A stretch of 64,000 nucleotides of DNA from Stakelama pacifica (GCF_004361835.1 NZ_SNWD01000003.1:186001-250000); one strand, 5' to 3'. Positions 52,924 to 61,739 are shown, numbered from the stretch's first letter. Notes: generated from the sequence alone by a model not told the origin. Numbers and translations: made by a program.

Positions 52924-55212
52924 TCAGAAACCGCCGGTCAGCGAAACGCCGATGACGCGCGGTTCGTTAAGAACTGCGGCCATGTAATTTTCGATAACGC
53001 CCTTCAGATTCTTCTCGTTGGTGATGTTGCGGGCAAAGATCGCCGCTTCCCATGCACCATTGCCGCCGCGATAGCCGATGCGCAGGCCGCCCTCGAAATT
53101 GCCGTTCGAAGTAAACTCGACGCTCTCATAGGGGACGTAGCTGGTATAGCCCTGAATATTCCAGTCGGTCGCGATGAACATCGCACCATCCCGGCTGACC
53201 GGCACATCGTAGCGCGCCTGAATATTGGCGTTATATTCGGGCGCATTGGGCAGCGGGTTGCCGTCGATCTTTGCAAGGAATGCAGGCGAACCGAACAGCG
53301 TGATCTGGCGGAACGGATCTTCGACCGTGCACACCATCTGACCACCAAAGGCGCAGGTCTGTACCTCGACATTCTTGTCGTCGATTTCGGTGTGGAGCAG
53401 GCTGAGCCCACCGGTGATGGCAAGATTGCGAACCGGGTGCCATTCCAGCTCGGCTTCCATCCCATAGGCCTTTGCCTTGTTTGCGTTCAGCAGCACGCCG
53501 TTGCCGTTTGCATCGTTGCCGTTCAGCTGAATATCGTCGACCGTGTAATAGAAACCCGTCAGGTTGAAGCGCAGCCGGTTGGAGAACTGGCTCTTCAGAC
53601 CCGCTTCCCACGACAGGATGGTTTCCGAATTGGCAGTGGTGAAGTCGGAATTGAACACTGCCGAGCGCCCCTGAATCGTCGGACCACGAAAGCCCTTGGC
53701 GACGCGCGCATACAGGCTGAGATCGGGGTTCACTTCATACAGCGCGCTGACATCCCAGCTTGGCTTGGTATCGCTCAGCCGGACATGGCGGCGACCATTA
53801 TAGGTCACCGTGCCGTCGGCACGGTCGGCGGTCTTCAGCAGGTCCGTCGTCTTGGTATCTTCGGTAACGCGCGCACCGGCGGTGATCGTCAGCTTCGGCG
53901 CGACGCGATAGCTTGCCTGACCGAAGAGCGACCAGCTGGTGTTGACGTTATGCAGCCGCACCCAGTTGTTCGGGTTGTTCGCCGCACCTTCCAGAAAATA
54001 GGCGCGCTGATAGAAATCGGTGATGTCGCGCGAATCGAAATAAAAGGCGCCGACCTGCCATTTCAATGCGCCATCGCCGTTGCTGGCAAGGCGCAGTTCC
54101 TGCGTCCACTGGTCGAGGTCGCGGATCTGGCCCATCGATTCGCCATAGCCGACCCCGCCGAAATCGGCTGCCGCGCCGCCATCGGTATCGCCGCGGCTAT
54201 AGCCCGAAGTGGTTTCATAGCCGGTGATCGACGTCAGCGTTACGCCGCCGAAATCCCAGTCGGCATGAATCGAACCGCCATAGGTGTCGTACGATTGCGG
54301 GTTGTTGTCCGCCTCATCGAAACGCACCTGTTTCCACGGCGCGTTGGTGATCTTGTTCGATCCCTTGGTCAGGCCGGCACGACGGAACAGCGTCGAGGTG
54401 CCGTCATACCAGCGGCCATGGACCGACCCAAGCAGCGAGAAATTCTCGGTCGGCGTCGCAAGCAGCTGAAGCCGCACGTCGCGCTCGTCAAAGCCGCCCA
54501 TCGCATCTTTTTTCGGAACGCGGGTGCCGTCATCGCTTGGCCCTTCGAAGCGATTGTCGACCCAGTTGTCGCGGTGCTGAAGCAGCGCCGAGAGGCGAAA
54601 CGCAAGCTTGCCCTCAATAATCGGACCACCCACGCCCGCGTCGATATTGACGCTGTTATAGCTGCCATAGCTGGCGCTGGCGCGACCGGTAAATTCCTCA
54701 CTCGGGCGGATCGTGTCGAATTTGATGATGCCCGCTGTGGTGTTGCGGCCGAACAGCGATCCCTGCGGCCCGCGCAGCACTTCGATCTGCGCCACGTCGT
54801 AAACGGGGTTCGATTTCAGAACGACATGCTCCAGCACGATATCGTCCTGAATGATCGATACCGGCTGCGACGCGCCGAGGTAGAAATCGTTATTGCCCAG
54901 CCCGCGAATGTAGAAGCGCGGGAAAATGCGCCCGGTGGTCGTTTCGACATAGACGTTGGGCAGCTTGCCCGACAGCGCCAGCAGCGTGTCGTCGCCCGAT
55001 GCAGTGAAATCGCGCAGCGTCGAACCGCTGATCGTCGCCACCGAAAGCGGCACGTCCTGCTGATTTTCCGGCCGCCGCTCCGCCGTGACGACGATGTCCT
55101 GCAACCCGTCTTCCGGCGCCACGTCCTGCGCGAACGCTGCACCCGGCATCACGATCGCGGCAAAAGCCGCCCCGACCAGCAATCGCGACCGGATACCCTT
55201 TGAAACTGTCAT
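52924..55212 (-). CDS. TonB-dependent outer-membrane receptor
   Basis: The 762-residue protein has a signal peptide (cleavage after AFA, about residue 28), a TonB-box-like segment DIVVTAERR, a plug domain (about 45-160, with VEVLRGPQGSLFGRNTTAG-like sequence) and a 22-strand barrel ending GVSLTGGF. The start at 55212 has GGGAGC upstream; six more codons are open to 55230. The ligand is not evident. Sphingomonads carry many such receptors, often for plant or aromatic compounds and siderophores. Confidence 0.9.
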   Translation of the reverse strand: MTVSKGIRSRLLVGAAFAAIVMPGAAFAQDVAPEDGLQDIVVTAERRPENQQDVPLSVATISGSTLRDFTASGDDTLLALSGKLPNVYVETTTGRIFPRFYIRGLGNNDFYLGASQPVSIIQDDIVLEHVVLKSNPVYDVAQIEVLRGPQGSLFGRNTTAGIIKFDTIRPSEEFTGRASASYGSYNSVNIDAGVGGPIIEGKLAFRLSALLQHRDNWVDNRFEGPSDDGTRVPKKDAMGGFDERDVRLQLLATPTENFSLLGSVHGRWYDGTSTLFRRAGLTKGSNKITNAPWKQVRFDEADNNPQSYDTYGGSIHADWDFGGVTLTSITGYETTSGYSRGDTDGGAAADFGGVGYGESMGQIRDLDQWTQELRLASNGDGALKWQVGAFYFDSRDITDFYQRAYFLEGAANNPNNWVRLHNVNTSWSLFGQASYRVAPKLTITAGARVTEDTKTTDLLKTADRADGTVTYNGRRHVRLSDTKPSWDVSALYEVNPDLSLYARVAKGFRGPTIQGRSAVFNSDFTTANSETILSWEAGLKSQFSNRLRFNLTGFYYTVDDIQLNGNDANGNGVLLNANKAKAYGMEAELEWHPVRNLAITGGLSLLHTEIDDKNVEVQTCAFGGQMVCTVEDPFRQITLFGSPAFLAKIDGNPLPNAPEYNANIQARYDVPVSRDGAMFIATDWNIQGYTSYVPYESVEFTSNGNFEGGLRIGYRGGNGAWEAAIFARNITNEKNLKGVIENYMAAVLNEPRVIGVSLTGGF

Positions 55213-55460
55213 TGATGATGCTCCCTGCATTAGTCATGCGCAGGGCGAGGCAGATATCGGCGATTCTTTCGCCGACACGCGCCGCTTGCCTTATTTCTAA
55301 AAGTCGGTTTCCCGCCCCCCGCAATTCGCGCCGCTAGGCCGCTATTGTGGCGCTTTGGTGACAAACAGCGCTTCGCCCGTCGCATCGTGCATTTTGGCCG
55401 GTTTGCAGTGGCTTCCGGCCCCGCATCGGGATAGGCTCGCGGTCAAAAGGAGAGACTGCC

Positions 55461-56762
55461 ATGCGCCATATCGCCGTCATCGGGTCCGGCCCCGCCGGTT
55501 ACTATACCGCAGAAGCAGCGCAGAAGCAGTTCGGCGAGGATGTGCGCGTCGATATCATCGACCGGCTGCCGGTCCCCTTCGGCCTCATTCGAACAGGCGT
55601 TGCGCCTGATCATCAATCGATCAAGGGCGTCGCCCGCCGTTATGAAAAGACCGCGCTGACCGACAATGTCCGCTTCGTCGGCAATATTTCGGTGGGTGAG
55701 CACATCAGCGTCGACGAACTTCGCGAGCTGTACGACGCAGTCGTGCTGGCAACCGGCGCGCCTGCCGACAAACCGCTCGACATTCCGGGCGCCAACCTGC
55801 CCGGCGTGATCGGTTCGGCGGCCTTTGTCGGCTGGTATAACGGCCATCCTGATTTCGCCGATCTGGCGCCGCCGCTCGACGGGCCGGGCGCGGTGGTGAT
55901 CGGCAACGGCAATGTCGCGCTGGATGTCGCGCGCGTGCTGGCCCGCGCGGAGACCGAATTCGAAGGTTCGGACATTGTCAGTCATGCGCTCGCGTCGCTC
56001 GCCGATGCGAGGATCGATTCGATCACCCTTCTCGGCCGGCGCGGGCCGCACGAAATTGCGATGACCGCGAAAGAGCTCGGTGAGCTGGGCAGCCTGACGC
56101 GCGCGAGCGTCCGGGTCGATCCCGACGACCTGCCGCCGGTTGAGCGCGACGCCGGACTGGATCAGGGGCAGCGCAAGGCGGTCGGGCATCTGCGCGCCTT
56201 CGCCGGGGCGGAGCCGACCGACAAGCCGCTGCGCATCACCTTCGATTTCTTCGCTCGTCCCGTTGCGATCGAGGGCGATGGCCGGGCCGAGCGCGTGCTG
56301 GTCGAACGCACGCGGATCAGCGAGGACGGCAAGGTAGAGGGCACGGGCGATATCTACCCCCTCCCCGCCGGGCTGGTGATCAGTTGTATCGGCTATCGCA
56401 CCCCGCCGCTGCCCGGCGTGCCCTATGATTCGCGCGCCGGACGCTTCGCGAATGACGAAGGACGGGTCGCCCCGGGCCTGTACGCCGTGGGCTGGGCGCG
56501 GCGCGGGCCGAGCGGCACGATCGGCACCAATCGCCCCGACGGCTATGCGATCGTCGGAAAGATCGCGGCGGATATCGGCGACGACAGCGGCAAGCCGGGA
56601 CGCCCTGCGCTCGATTCGCTGCTCAGCGAACGCGGCGTCGAACCCGTCACCTTTCGCGACTGGCAGAAAATCGATGCGGCAGAGATCGCCAACGCCCGAA
56701 CCGGCAGCCCGCGCGAGAAATTCACCTCGATCGAAGCGCTTTTGGGGGCAAGAAACGGATAA
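55461..56762 (+). CDS. Ferredoxin-NADP(+) reductase, adrenodoxin-reductase type
   Basis: The 433-residue FAD enzyme has the N-terminal GSGPAGYYTAEA (FAD) and NGNVALDVAR (NADP) Rossmann motifs, and the family signatures PFGLIRTGVAPDH and GWARRGPSGTIGTNRPDG. It moves electrons between NADPH and ferredoxin, for example for cytochrome P450 systems. The ribosome site AGGAGA precedes the ATG. It is FprA-like; the mycobacterial name should not be taken as proof of role. Confidence 0.9.
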   Translation: MRHIAVIGSGPAGYYTAEAAQKQFGEDVRVDIIDRLPVPFGLIRTGVAPDHQSIKGVARRYEKTALTDNVRFVGNISVGEHISVDELRELYDAVVLATGAPADKPLDIPGANLPGVIGSAAFVGWYNGHPDFADLAPPLDGPGAVVIGNGNVALDVARVLARAETEFEGSDIVSHALASLADARIDSITLLGRRGPHEIAMTAKELGELGSLTRASVRVDPDDLPPVERDAGLDQGQRKAVGHLRAFAGAEPTDKPLRITFDFFARPVAIEGDGRAERVLVERTRISEDGKVEGTGDIYPLPAGLVISCIGYRTPPLPGVPYDSRAGRFANDEGRVAPGLYAVGWARRGPSGTIGTNRPDGYAIVGKIAADIGDDSGKPGRPALDSLLSERGVEPVTFRDWQKIDAAEIANARTGSPREKFTSIEALLGARNG

Positions 56763-56778
56763 AGTGCAAGACAGTGCT

Positions 56779-56807
56779 TGCGCACCCCCAAATCGCTTTG
56801 TATAGGC
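56779..56807 (+). promoter_or_regulatory. Sigma-70 promoter of tRNA-Pro
   Basis: TTGCGC (56779-56784), 17 bases and TATAGG (56802-56807) precede the tRNA by 57 bases. A CCGGTTC/GAACCGG stem (56825-56831, 56851-56857) lies in the leader. Confidence 0.55.
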
Positions 56808-56864
56808 GCGCCTCCAAGCTCAAGCCGGTTCGCTCCCGAAAGCGTTACGTGAACCGGACTCCGT

Positions 56865-56941
56865 CGGGGAGTAGCTCAGCCTGGTAGAGCACTGCCTTCG
56901 GGAGGCAGGGGCCGGAGGTTCGAATCCTCTCTCCCCGACCA
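56865..56941 (+). tRNA. tRNA-Pro (anticodon CGG)
   Basis: The 77-base gene folds as a cloverleaf: acceptor CGGGGAG/CTCCCCG (56865-56871, 56931-56937), D-arm GCTC...GAGC, anticodon stem CTGCC/GGCAG with anticodon CGG at 56899-56901 followed by G37, T-arm with GTTCGAATC. Discriminator A is followed by an encoded CCA (56939-56941). It reads CCG proline codons. Confidence 0.95.
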
Positions 56942-57431
56942 TTTATTGCGAAATCATTGAAAACACGTTCAATCCTCTCTTGAGGAGAGACTCTGCACCC
57001 CGGAGTGTTCCCCTCGCTGTACACGGACGTGCATGCGATGAAGCATCCCGAACTGGCTCGGCGCGGATACTTTTTCTTCTATCTCGTCCGCCGGTGCGAA
57101 GCACTCGGCGTGTTCTTCACGATCATCGGCCATGTCCCCAAGGCCGCTTTCGTACCCCGAAACGATCCCTGGGGCAGCGCCGCCTCGCGACTGCGCGGCG
57201 TCGCCATGTGGACGACGGCACCGCGTTATACGGTCGCGGGGTGAACCTTATCCAGAAATAGCGCGAGAAGGGCCGCGTCCATCGCCAGGAAGCGGCAGCT
57301 TCGCGATCTCTTCCCCGATATCGAGCGCAAGGACTTCCTCGCGACGCTTGCGGTCGTTCTTACCGACTCAGCGGCGCCCCGATTGCTGCCGCACGATCGG
57401 TGTGTATGATGGCTTCGATCAAGGGGCAGAT
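56942..57431. other. Atypical gene-free stretch after tRNA-Pro with degenerate coding traces
   Basis: This 490-base segment has no recognised gene. Near its start GTTCAATCCTCTCT (56972-56985) repeats the T-arm end of the tRNA with one base missing. A 79-residue frame (57005-57244) and short protein-like frames around 57272-57400 on either strand look like decayed coding sequence, but no family was recognised. Composition is visibly less GC-rich than the neighbours. Confidence 0.5.
57005..57244 (+). CDS. Doubtful hypothetical protein fragment
   Basis: A 79-residue frame with an aromatic-rich hydrophobic centre (RRGYFFFYLVRRCEALGVFF) and no clear ribosome site. It is not a known domain to me. 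It may be the relic of an integrated element. Confidence 0.25.
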   Translation: MFPSLYTDVHAMKHPELARRGYFFFYLVRRCEALGVFFTIIGHVPKAAFVPRNDPWGSAASRLRGVAMWTTAPRYTVAG

Positions 57432-57830
57432 ATGAATTCGATCCGCCCTATCCTGGAGGTTCGAGTGCTATCGCCAACTACGCTTGCTACGGCGTTTGAT
57501 CGTGTAACTGACTATTGGTCACCGAAAGTGATCGGTCAGGTTAACGATCAGCTTCTCAAGGCTGCGAAGCTGAAAGGCGAATTCGTCTGGCACGCGCACG
57601 ATGGGCAGGATGAATTGTTCTACATCGTCAAAGGCTCGCTGCGGATCGAGTTTGAGAATGAAGCCGTCGATCTCAAGGCGGGCGATTTCCTCACTGTACC
57701 GAGCGGCGTCCGCCACAATCCTATCGCGCAGGAGGAATGCTGGGTTTTGCTGATCGAGCCCGCCTCGACAAAACATACCGGTGAGGAGATGACGTCCCGC
57801 ACGCGAAGCCTGGAGGAACAGCTTAGCTAG
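57432..57830 (+). CDS. Cupin-domain protein
   Basis: The 132-residue protein is a single small cupin. The metal-binding pattern is WHAHDGQDELFYIVKG (first cupin motif, His-x-His and Glu) with GDFLTVPSGVRHNP (second motif, His). Codon use is less GC-biased at third positions than in neighbouring genes, and it lies in the atypical stretch after tRNA-Pro. The preceding AAGGGG gives a ribosome site. The reaction is unknown. Confidence 0.78.
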   Translation: MNSIRPILEVRVLSPTTLATAFDRVTDYWSPKVIGQVNDQLLKAAKLKGEFVWHAHDGQDELFYIVKGSLRIEFENEAVDLKAGDFLTVPSGVRHNPIAQEECWVLLIEPASTKHTGEEMTSRTRSLEEQLS

Positions 57831-58090
57831 CGACCATTTTCTTCATTTTCTTCGCAATACCCCGAAGTCCCGTGGCTATTGGCGATCCGAACGCGTCGTC
57901 ACAGGTTCTGAGCGAGGTTGGAGCAAACGCCAGGACCTTGGTTTGGCAAAACGAACGGCGGACGTCGCCCCGGTTCTGATTAAAACGGAAAGGCCGCTTT
58001 CCGCCCATCGCGTCCGACGCTCTGCCCTGAACAATGGTCCGCTTTAAGGGACGTGCGGCTGATTTGGGGATTCCTTTTGTCAACCCGGCT
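57831..58090. other. Gene-free stretch before the GH92 gene
   Basis: The 260-base gap between the convergent cupin and GH92 genes has no convincing gene. It contains a GC-rich imperfect repeat, CGGAAAGGCCGCTTTCCG (57988-58005), which is a small palindrome. A 95-residue minus-strand frame covers much of it but looks non-coding. Confidence 0.4.
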
Positions 58091-60139
58091 CTAATCCACA
58101 GCTGTGGCACGCTCTGTTCGGACGATCAGAGTACCGCCCGCGATCAGCCGCTGATGGGTGAGGCGAAAATCGCGCAGCGGCTGGCCGTTAAAGGATGCGC
58201 TCACGACGTGCCCATCGGCGGGACCGGAGCGTTCGATATTGAGCGTTCGTCCCGGCGCAACCTGCACGCGTGCATGGCGGAAGGCAGGCGTCGTCACGAC
58301 ATACCAGGGCTCGCCCGGCACCAGCGGGTAGAGCCCGAGCGAGGCGAAGACGTACCAGGATGTCATCGCGCCCGCATCATCGTCCATCCCATCGGCAAAC
58401 CCTTCCGGCGCGAGCGCGAAGCTGGGGCCGATAAAGGGCTGAGCGCGCTTGCGGCTGTTGACATAGGGATGCGCGATGGGCTGCGTAAGGATCGTGTGGA
58501 CCAGATCCGCCGTCGGCTGCGGACGGCCGAGCGCCGCGAAAAACCAGGGCACCTGAATATCCGGCTCATTCGTCATGTTGAACAGATTGGCGTCGAAGAA
58601 TTGATCGAGCTGGGCAAGCATGGTGTCGCGCCCCAGCGTCGCTTCCATCCAGTCGAGATCGAATATCGGCGCCCAGCGATATTGCCACAGCGTTCCCTGA
58701 TACAGGCCATGCGCCTTCACCACATCGGCATCGGCGCCCAGCGGTTCGAACACCCGGCGCCACATCGCGCGATAGCCATGCGCGCGGTCGAGAAAGCGCG
58801 CGGCAAGATCGGCATCGCCCAGATCGCGCGCAAGCTGCCCCGTGGCCCAGTCGTCATACGCCGCCTCGATCTGCTGATCGGGGGTGCTGCGTTCCAGCCG
58901 GTCGCTATCAGCTGCCATGCCGCGCAGCGCGGCCTGAGCGTCGAATCCGTCAATCCCCTTTCGCCGCATATCGAGCAGCGCGATTCCCGCATGTTCGGTC
59001 CGCACCGTGATAAAGGGTTCGTGCGCGCTCGCCCATTGCGGCTTGCCCGCTGCGTAGAGCGCGACGAGCGAACGGGCGATATCGGCGCTGCGCTCGGGCT
59101 GAAGCAGTGCCAGAAGCGGCAATTGGGTGCGGTAATTGTCCCAGAGCGACCAGCTGGCATAGCGGGTCGTTCCCGGCGCTGACGTTGCGATCCGCCCGTC
59201 GCTTTCGCGATGGCGGCGGTCGGGATCGTCGATCGCGACCGGCGTGGCGAAGACGCGGAACAGCGAGGTATAGAATAAGGCTCGCTGCTGCCAGGGGCCG
59301 TCGACCGACACGCGCCCTAGCGCTTCATTCCAGGCATCGCGCGCAGCCGCGGCGACGCTGTCAAACGACCGGTCGCCGAGTTCGGTGTCGCGCACCAGCG
59401 CCGCGCCGTCGGTATCGACGCTCGACAGGCCGGTGCGGACCTCGATCACATCGCCCGCAGCGACAGTCATCGGCAGCGCCATCACGCCCGCGCCCTGCGC
59501 CGTCAGCGCGGTATCGATCGGGTGGCCGTTGCGGGTGACGCTGCTCGCGGTGTAGATCGTATAGACGCCCTGATCGCATACCGTACCCGCGCTTAGCTGA
59601 GCACGGACATCGTTCGCGCCGCTCGTCAGCCAGCGCGTGGCGTGACGGGTGGTATAGCTATGCCCGCCATCAAGGCGCAGCAGGACCTGCCCGGCCCTGG
59701 GCAACGTGAAGCGCAGCATTCCCGCGCCGCGTGTCGCGGTCATCTGTGCCGCTATATCGTCGCCATAGCGGACCGAATATCGTCCCGCCTGCGCGCTCTG
59801 GCTTGCCTCGGTGATCGGCGCGGCTGCTGGCGCTCCGACATAATCAAGCGAGATCATCAGATCGCCACCCGCCCCGCCGCAGCCCACCCCGATCGCGCGG
59901 GTGTGCGAAAAGCCGAGCAGGACAGGTGCGCTGAATGCATAGCCATTATGGTTGTGCGGCTCGGTATCCGGGCCAAGCTGGACCATCCCGAACGGCACGT
60001 TCGCCGCCGGAGTCAATTGTCCCGAATCGCCCATCGTGCCGACAAAGGGATCGACCAGATCGGCGGGAGTTGCCGCCGGTCCGACGGGGGCGAGCTGGGC
60101 GGGAGACAAAGCGGCCAGCGCAAGCAGGGCAGTGATCAT
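58091..60139 (-). CDS. GH92 family glycoside hydrolase (alpha-mannosidase-like; possible mannose-1-phosphate hydrolase)
   Basis: The 682-residue protein starts with a short signal-like segment. It has the GH92 landmarks VDPFVGT and GFSHTRAIGVGCGG in the N-terminal domain, SLWDNYRTQLPL (about 331-342), NEPDIQVPWFF (524-534) and MDDDAGAMTSWYVF (585-598). GH92 enzymes are calcium-dependent, exo-acting alpha-mannosidases. The segment that normally carries the catalytic-acid Glu (E-G-N-x-W-Q-Y) reads YQGTLWQYRW, with Gln481 in its place, whereas the base region Asp586-Asp588 is kept. That change marks members acting on mannosyl-phosphodiesters. No polysaccharide-use genes surround it. Confidence 0.85.
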   Translation of the reverse strand: MITALLALAALSPAQLAPVGPAATPADLVDPFVGTMGDSGQLTPAANVPFGMVQLGPDTEPHNHNGYAFSAPVLLGFSHTRAIGVGCGGAGGDLMISLDYVGAPAAAPITEASQSAQAGRYSVRYGDDIAAQMTATRGAGMLRFTLPRAGQVLLRLDGGHSYTTRHATRWLTSGANDVRAQLSAGTVCDQGVYTIYTASSVTRNGHPIDTALTAQGAGVMALPMTVAAGDVIEVRTGLSSVDTDGAALVRDTELGDRSFDSVAAAARDAWNEALGRVSVDGPWQQRALFYTSLFRVFATPVAIDDPDRRHRESDGRIATSAPGTTRYASWSLWDNYRTQLPLLALLQPERSADIARSLVALYAAGKPQWASAHEPFITVRTEHAGIALLDMRRKGIDGFDAQAALRGMAADSDRLERSTPDQQIEAAYDDWATGQLARDLGDADLAARFLDRAHGYRAMWRRVFEPLGADADVVKAHGLYQGTLWQYRWAPIFDLDWMEATLGRDTMLAQLDQFFDANLFNMTNEPDIQVPWFFAALGRPQPTADLVHTILTQPIAHPYVNSRKRAQPFIGPSFALAPEGFADGMDDDAGAMTSWYVFASLGLYPLVPGEPWYVVTTPAFRHARVQVAPGRTLNIERSGPADGHVVSASFNGQPLRDFRLTHQRLIAGGTLIVRTERATAVD

Positions 60140-60141
60140 CG

Positions 60142-60480
60142 TCAGGGGTCTAGCGGATCGCGCGGATCGTGTCGCAGCGATAGTGACGATGGGTGGAATC
60201 CAAGGTCATGGGGTGAAAGCCGCCGACCGATAGCGCCTGGTTGATAGCCGAGTTCGTGCGATTGCGGGATCGTACGCCTCACCATATACCAGCCCGGAAA
60301 AGGGCTGGTTCCGCCGGCGGCAAAGCTGCCCCGCACAAAGTGCAGGTCCGTACCGCAAATCGCCGAGGAGGTCAGCCGAATGACCGCATCGGCAGGTTCG
60401 CGGATCTGGGGTTCGGGGACGTCGTCCATGCGAATGCCGCCGACGCGGTGCCAGACTACTGCCTTCATGGGGTATCCCAT
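60142..60480 (-). pseudogene. Truncated zinc-dependent alcohol dehydrogenase (N-terminal fragment)
   Basis: From the Met at 60468 (or 60480) the frame reads MKAVVWHRVGGIRMDDVPEP, then ADAVIRLTSSAICGTDLHFVRG, matching the first 47 residues of FdhA-like zinc alcohol dehydrogenases, including the catalytic-zinc Cys (AICGTD). After that the similarity stops and an unrelated sequence runs to a stop at 60142. The rest of the enzyme (about 340 residues) is missing, so this is a remnant. Confidence 0.65.
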
Positions 60481-60589
60481 TTGCGTGAGAACCCAAAGCG
60501 AAGGCGTCGCCCGCGCTCCCCGGACTGAACCGGGTGAATCGAACGACGCGGCGTGTCGGACAAAAGTCGCGCCGGAACCGATGCCCCCC

Positions 60590-60799
60590 CTATTCGCGCT
60601 CTTCGAAGGTGCGCGCCGATGTCGGGAGCGAGATTGTGCAGCGCACTCCGTCTTCGCCGAACGCATAGCTGGTTTCGGCGCGCAGCTGATAGGGCAGTGC
60701 CTGTTCGATCAGTTCGCGCCCCTGCCCCTTGCGCCTAATGGTATCGTGGTCGATCGGGACGCCCACCCGCTTCGAACCGTGCCCGGTAAGAATTCTCAC
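60590..60799 (-). pseudogene. C-terminal remnant of an HWE/HisKA_2-type histidine kinase
   Basis: The frame contains KGQGRELIEQALPYQLRAET then FGEDGVRCTISLP, which is the typical end of the ATPase domain of HWE-type sensor kinases. The phosphoacceptor region and the N and first G boxes are absent, so only about 50 residues of the kinase remain. It lies downstream of the FKBP gene. Confidence 0.6.
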
Positions 60800-60861
60800 A
60801 ATCCGAGCGCTATATTAGTCGCTCTCGATCGCCCACCGCCCCGGTCGCAACAAGCCGCAAC

Positions 60862-61425
60862 TTATTGTCCGGGAGCGGTCTGGTTCTGGCCCGGCTGCGC
60901 GCCCTGCATCTGCTGCATCATCTGCATCTGGCGGAGATAGGCTTCCGGAAGAAAATCGATCATATCGACATCGAATTCGAGGATCGAATTGGCCGGAATG
61001 GGGCCTTGGGCGGTATCGCCATAAGCAAGTTCGGGCTTGATCCAGAAGCGGTATTTGGAGCCCTTCGGCATCATCTTGAGCGCTTCGGCGAAACCCGGCA
61101 CCACGCCGTTTACGGGCAGCGGCGTCTGCTTACCCGAATCGAAACTGGTGCCGTCGGTCAGCTTGCCCTCATAATTGACGAGAGCGACGTCTTCATCGGT
61201 TGGGGTCGACCCCTTGCCCGCTTCCAGCACCTGATACTGAAGCCCCGATTCGGTCGTCTGCACGCCCGGCTGACGCGCATTGCGCGCGAGCCAGTCAGCA
61301 TTGGGATCGGAAGGCGCTGCAAAAGCAAGCGCCGCCCCCGCCAGAACCGCGACGACAATGCCGATCCAGAGCCAGACAAGATAGCTGCGCTTTACGGGCG
61401 CAATAGGCACGGCGGTCACGGACAT
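60862..61425 (-). CDS. FKBP-type peptidyl-prolyl cis-trans isomerase
   Basis: The 187-residue protein has an N-terminal membrane anchor (about 15-36) and one FKBP domain (about 55-165): FDSGKQTPLPVNGVVPGFAE, LAYGDTAQGPIPANS and LEFDVDMIDFLP. The C-terminus is Gln/Met-rich. It would aid folding of exported proteins at the inner membrane. It follows rpsU on the minus strand. Confidence 0.88.
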   Translation of the reverse strand: MSVTAVPIAPVKRSYLVWLWIGIVVAVLAGAALAFAAPSDPNADWLARNARQPGVQTTESGLQYQVLEAGKGSTPTDEDVALVNYEGKLTDGTSFDSGKQTPLPVNGVVPGFAEALKMMPKGSKYRFWIKPELAYGDTAQGPIPANSILEFDVDMIDFLPEAYLRQMQMMQQMQGAQPGQNQTAPGQ

Positions 61426-61444
61426 AGCGATTTCCTGTAAAGAG

Positions 61445-61467
61445 GCGGGGCGAACGTCGCGCCCCGC
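61445..61467 (-). terminator. Hairpin between rpsU and the FKBP gene
   Basis: An 8-bp stem GCGGGGCG/CGCCCCGC (61445-61452, 61460-61467) with a 7-nt loop sits between rpsU and the FKBP start. With no T tract it may be an attenuator or a weak terminator. Confidence 0.35.
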
Positions 61468-61532
61468 TTACTTTCGCAAAGAGACTGGCGCAAAAAGAAT
61501 GGCGAACCCTGAAAAAGCTTCGCCCGGCGCAA

Positions 61533-61739
61533 TTACCGTGCGCCGTCGCGCTCAGCGCGCTTACGCTCCAGCTTGCGGGCACGCCGAACCGCTGCCGCAC
61601 GCTCGCGAGCGCGCTTTTCGCTCGGCTTTTCATAGTGACGGCGAAGCTTCATTTCGCGATACACGCCCTCACGCTGCAGCTTCTTCTTGAGCGCGCGCAG
61701 TGCCTGGTCGACGTTGTTGTCGCGAACGATGATTTGCAT
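61533..61739 (-). CDS. rpsU: 30S ribosomal protein S21
   Basis: The 68-residue protein starts [20 protein letters not shown] and continues [20 protein letters not shown], which is typical bS21, with a very basic C-terminal tail. S21 is needed for translation initiation. Identification is secure. Confidence 0.97.
   Translation of the reverse strand: MQIIVRDNNVDQALRALKKKLQREGVYREMKLRRHYEKPSEKRARERAAAVRRARKLERKRAERDGAR

Noticed and set aside
51266..52987. Plus-strand open frame of 573 residues opposite lepA
   Set aside because: Antisense shadow; lepA is unambiguous.
53392..55203. Plus-strand open frame of 603 residues opposite the TonB-dependent receptor
   Set aside because: Antisense shadow of a clear receptor gene with signal peptide and barrel.
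57823..58110. Minus-strand frame of 95 residues next to the GH92 gene
   Set aside because: No ribosome site, no recognisable domain, and it overlaps the ends of both neighbours.
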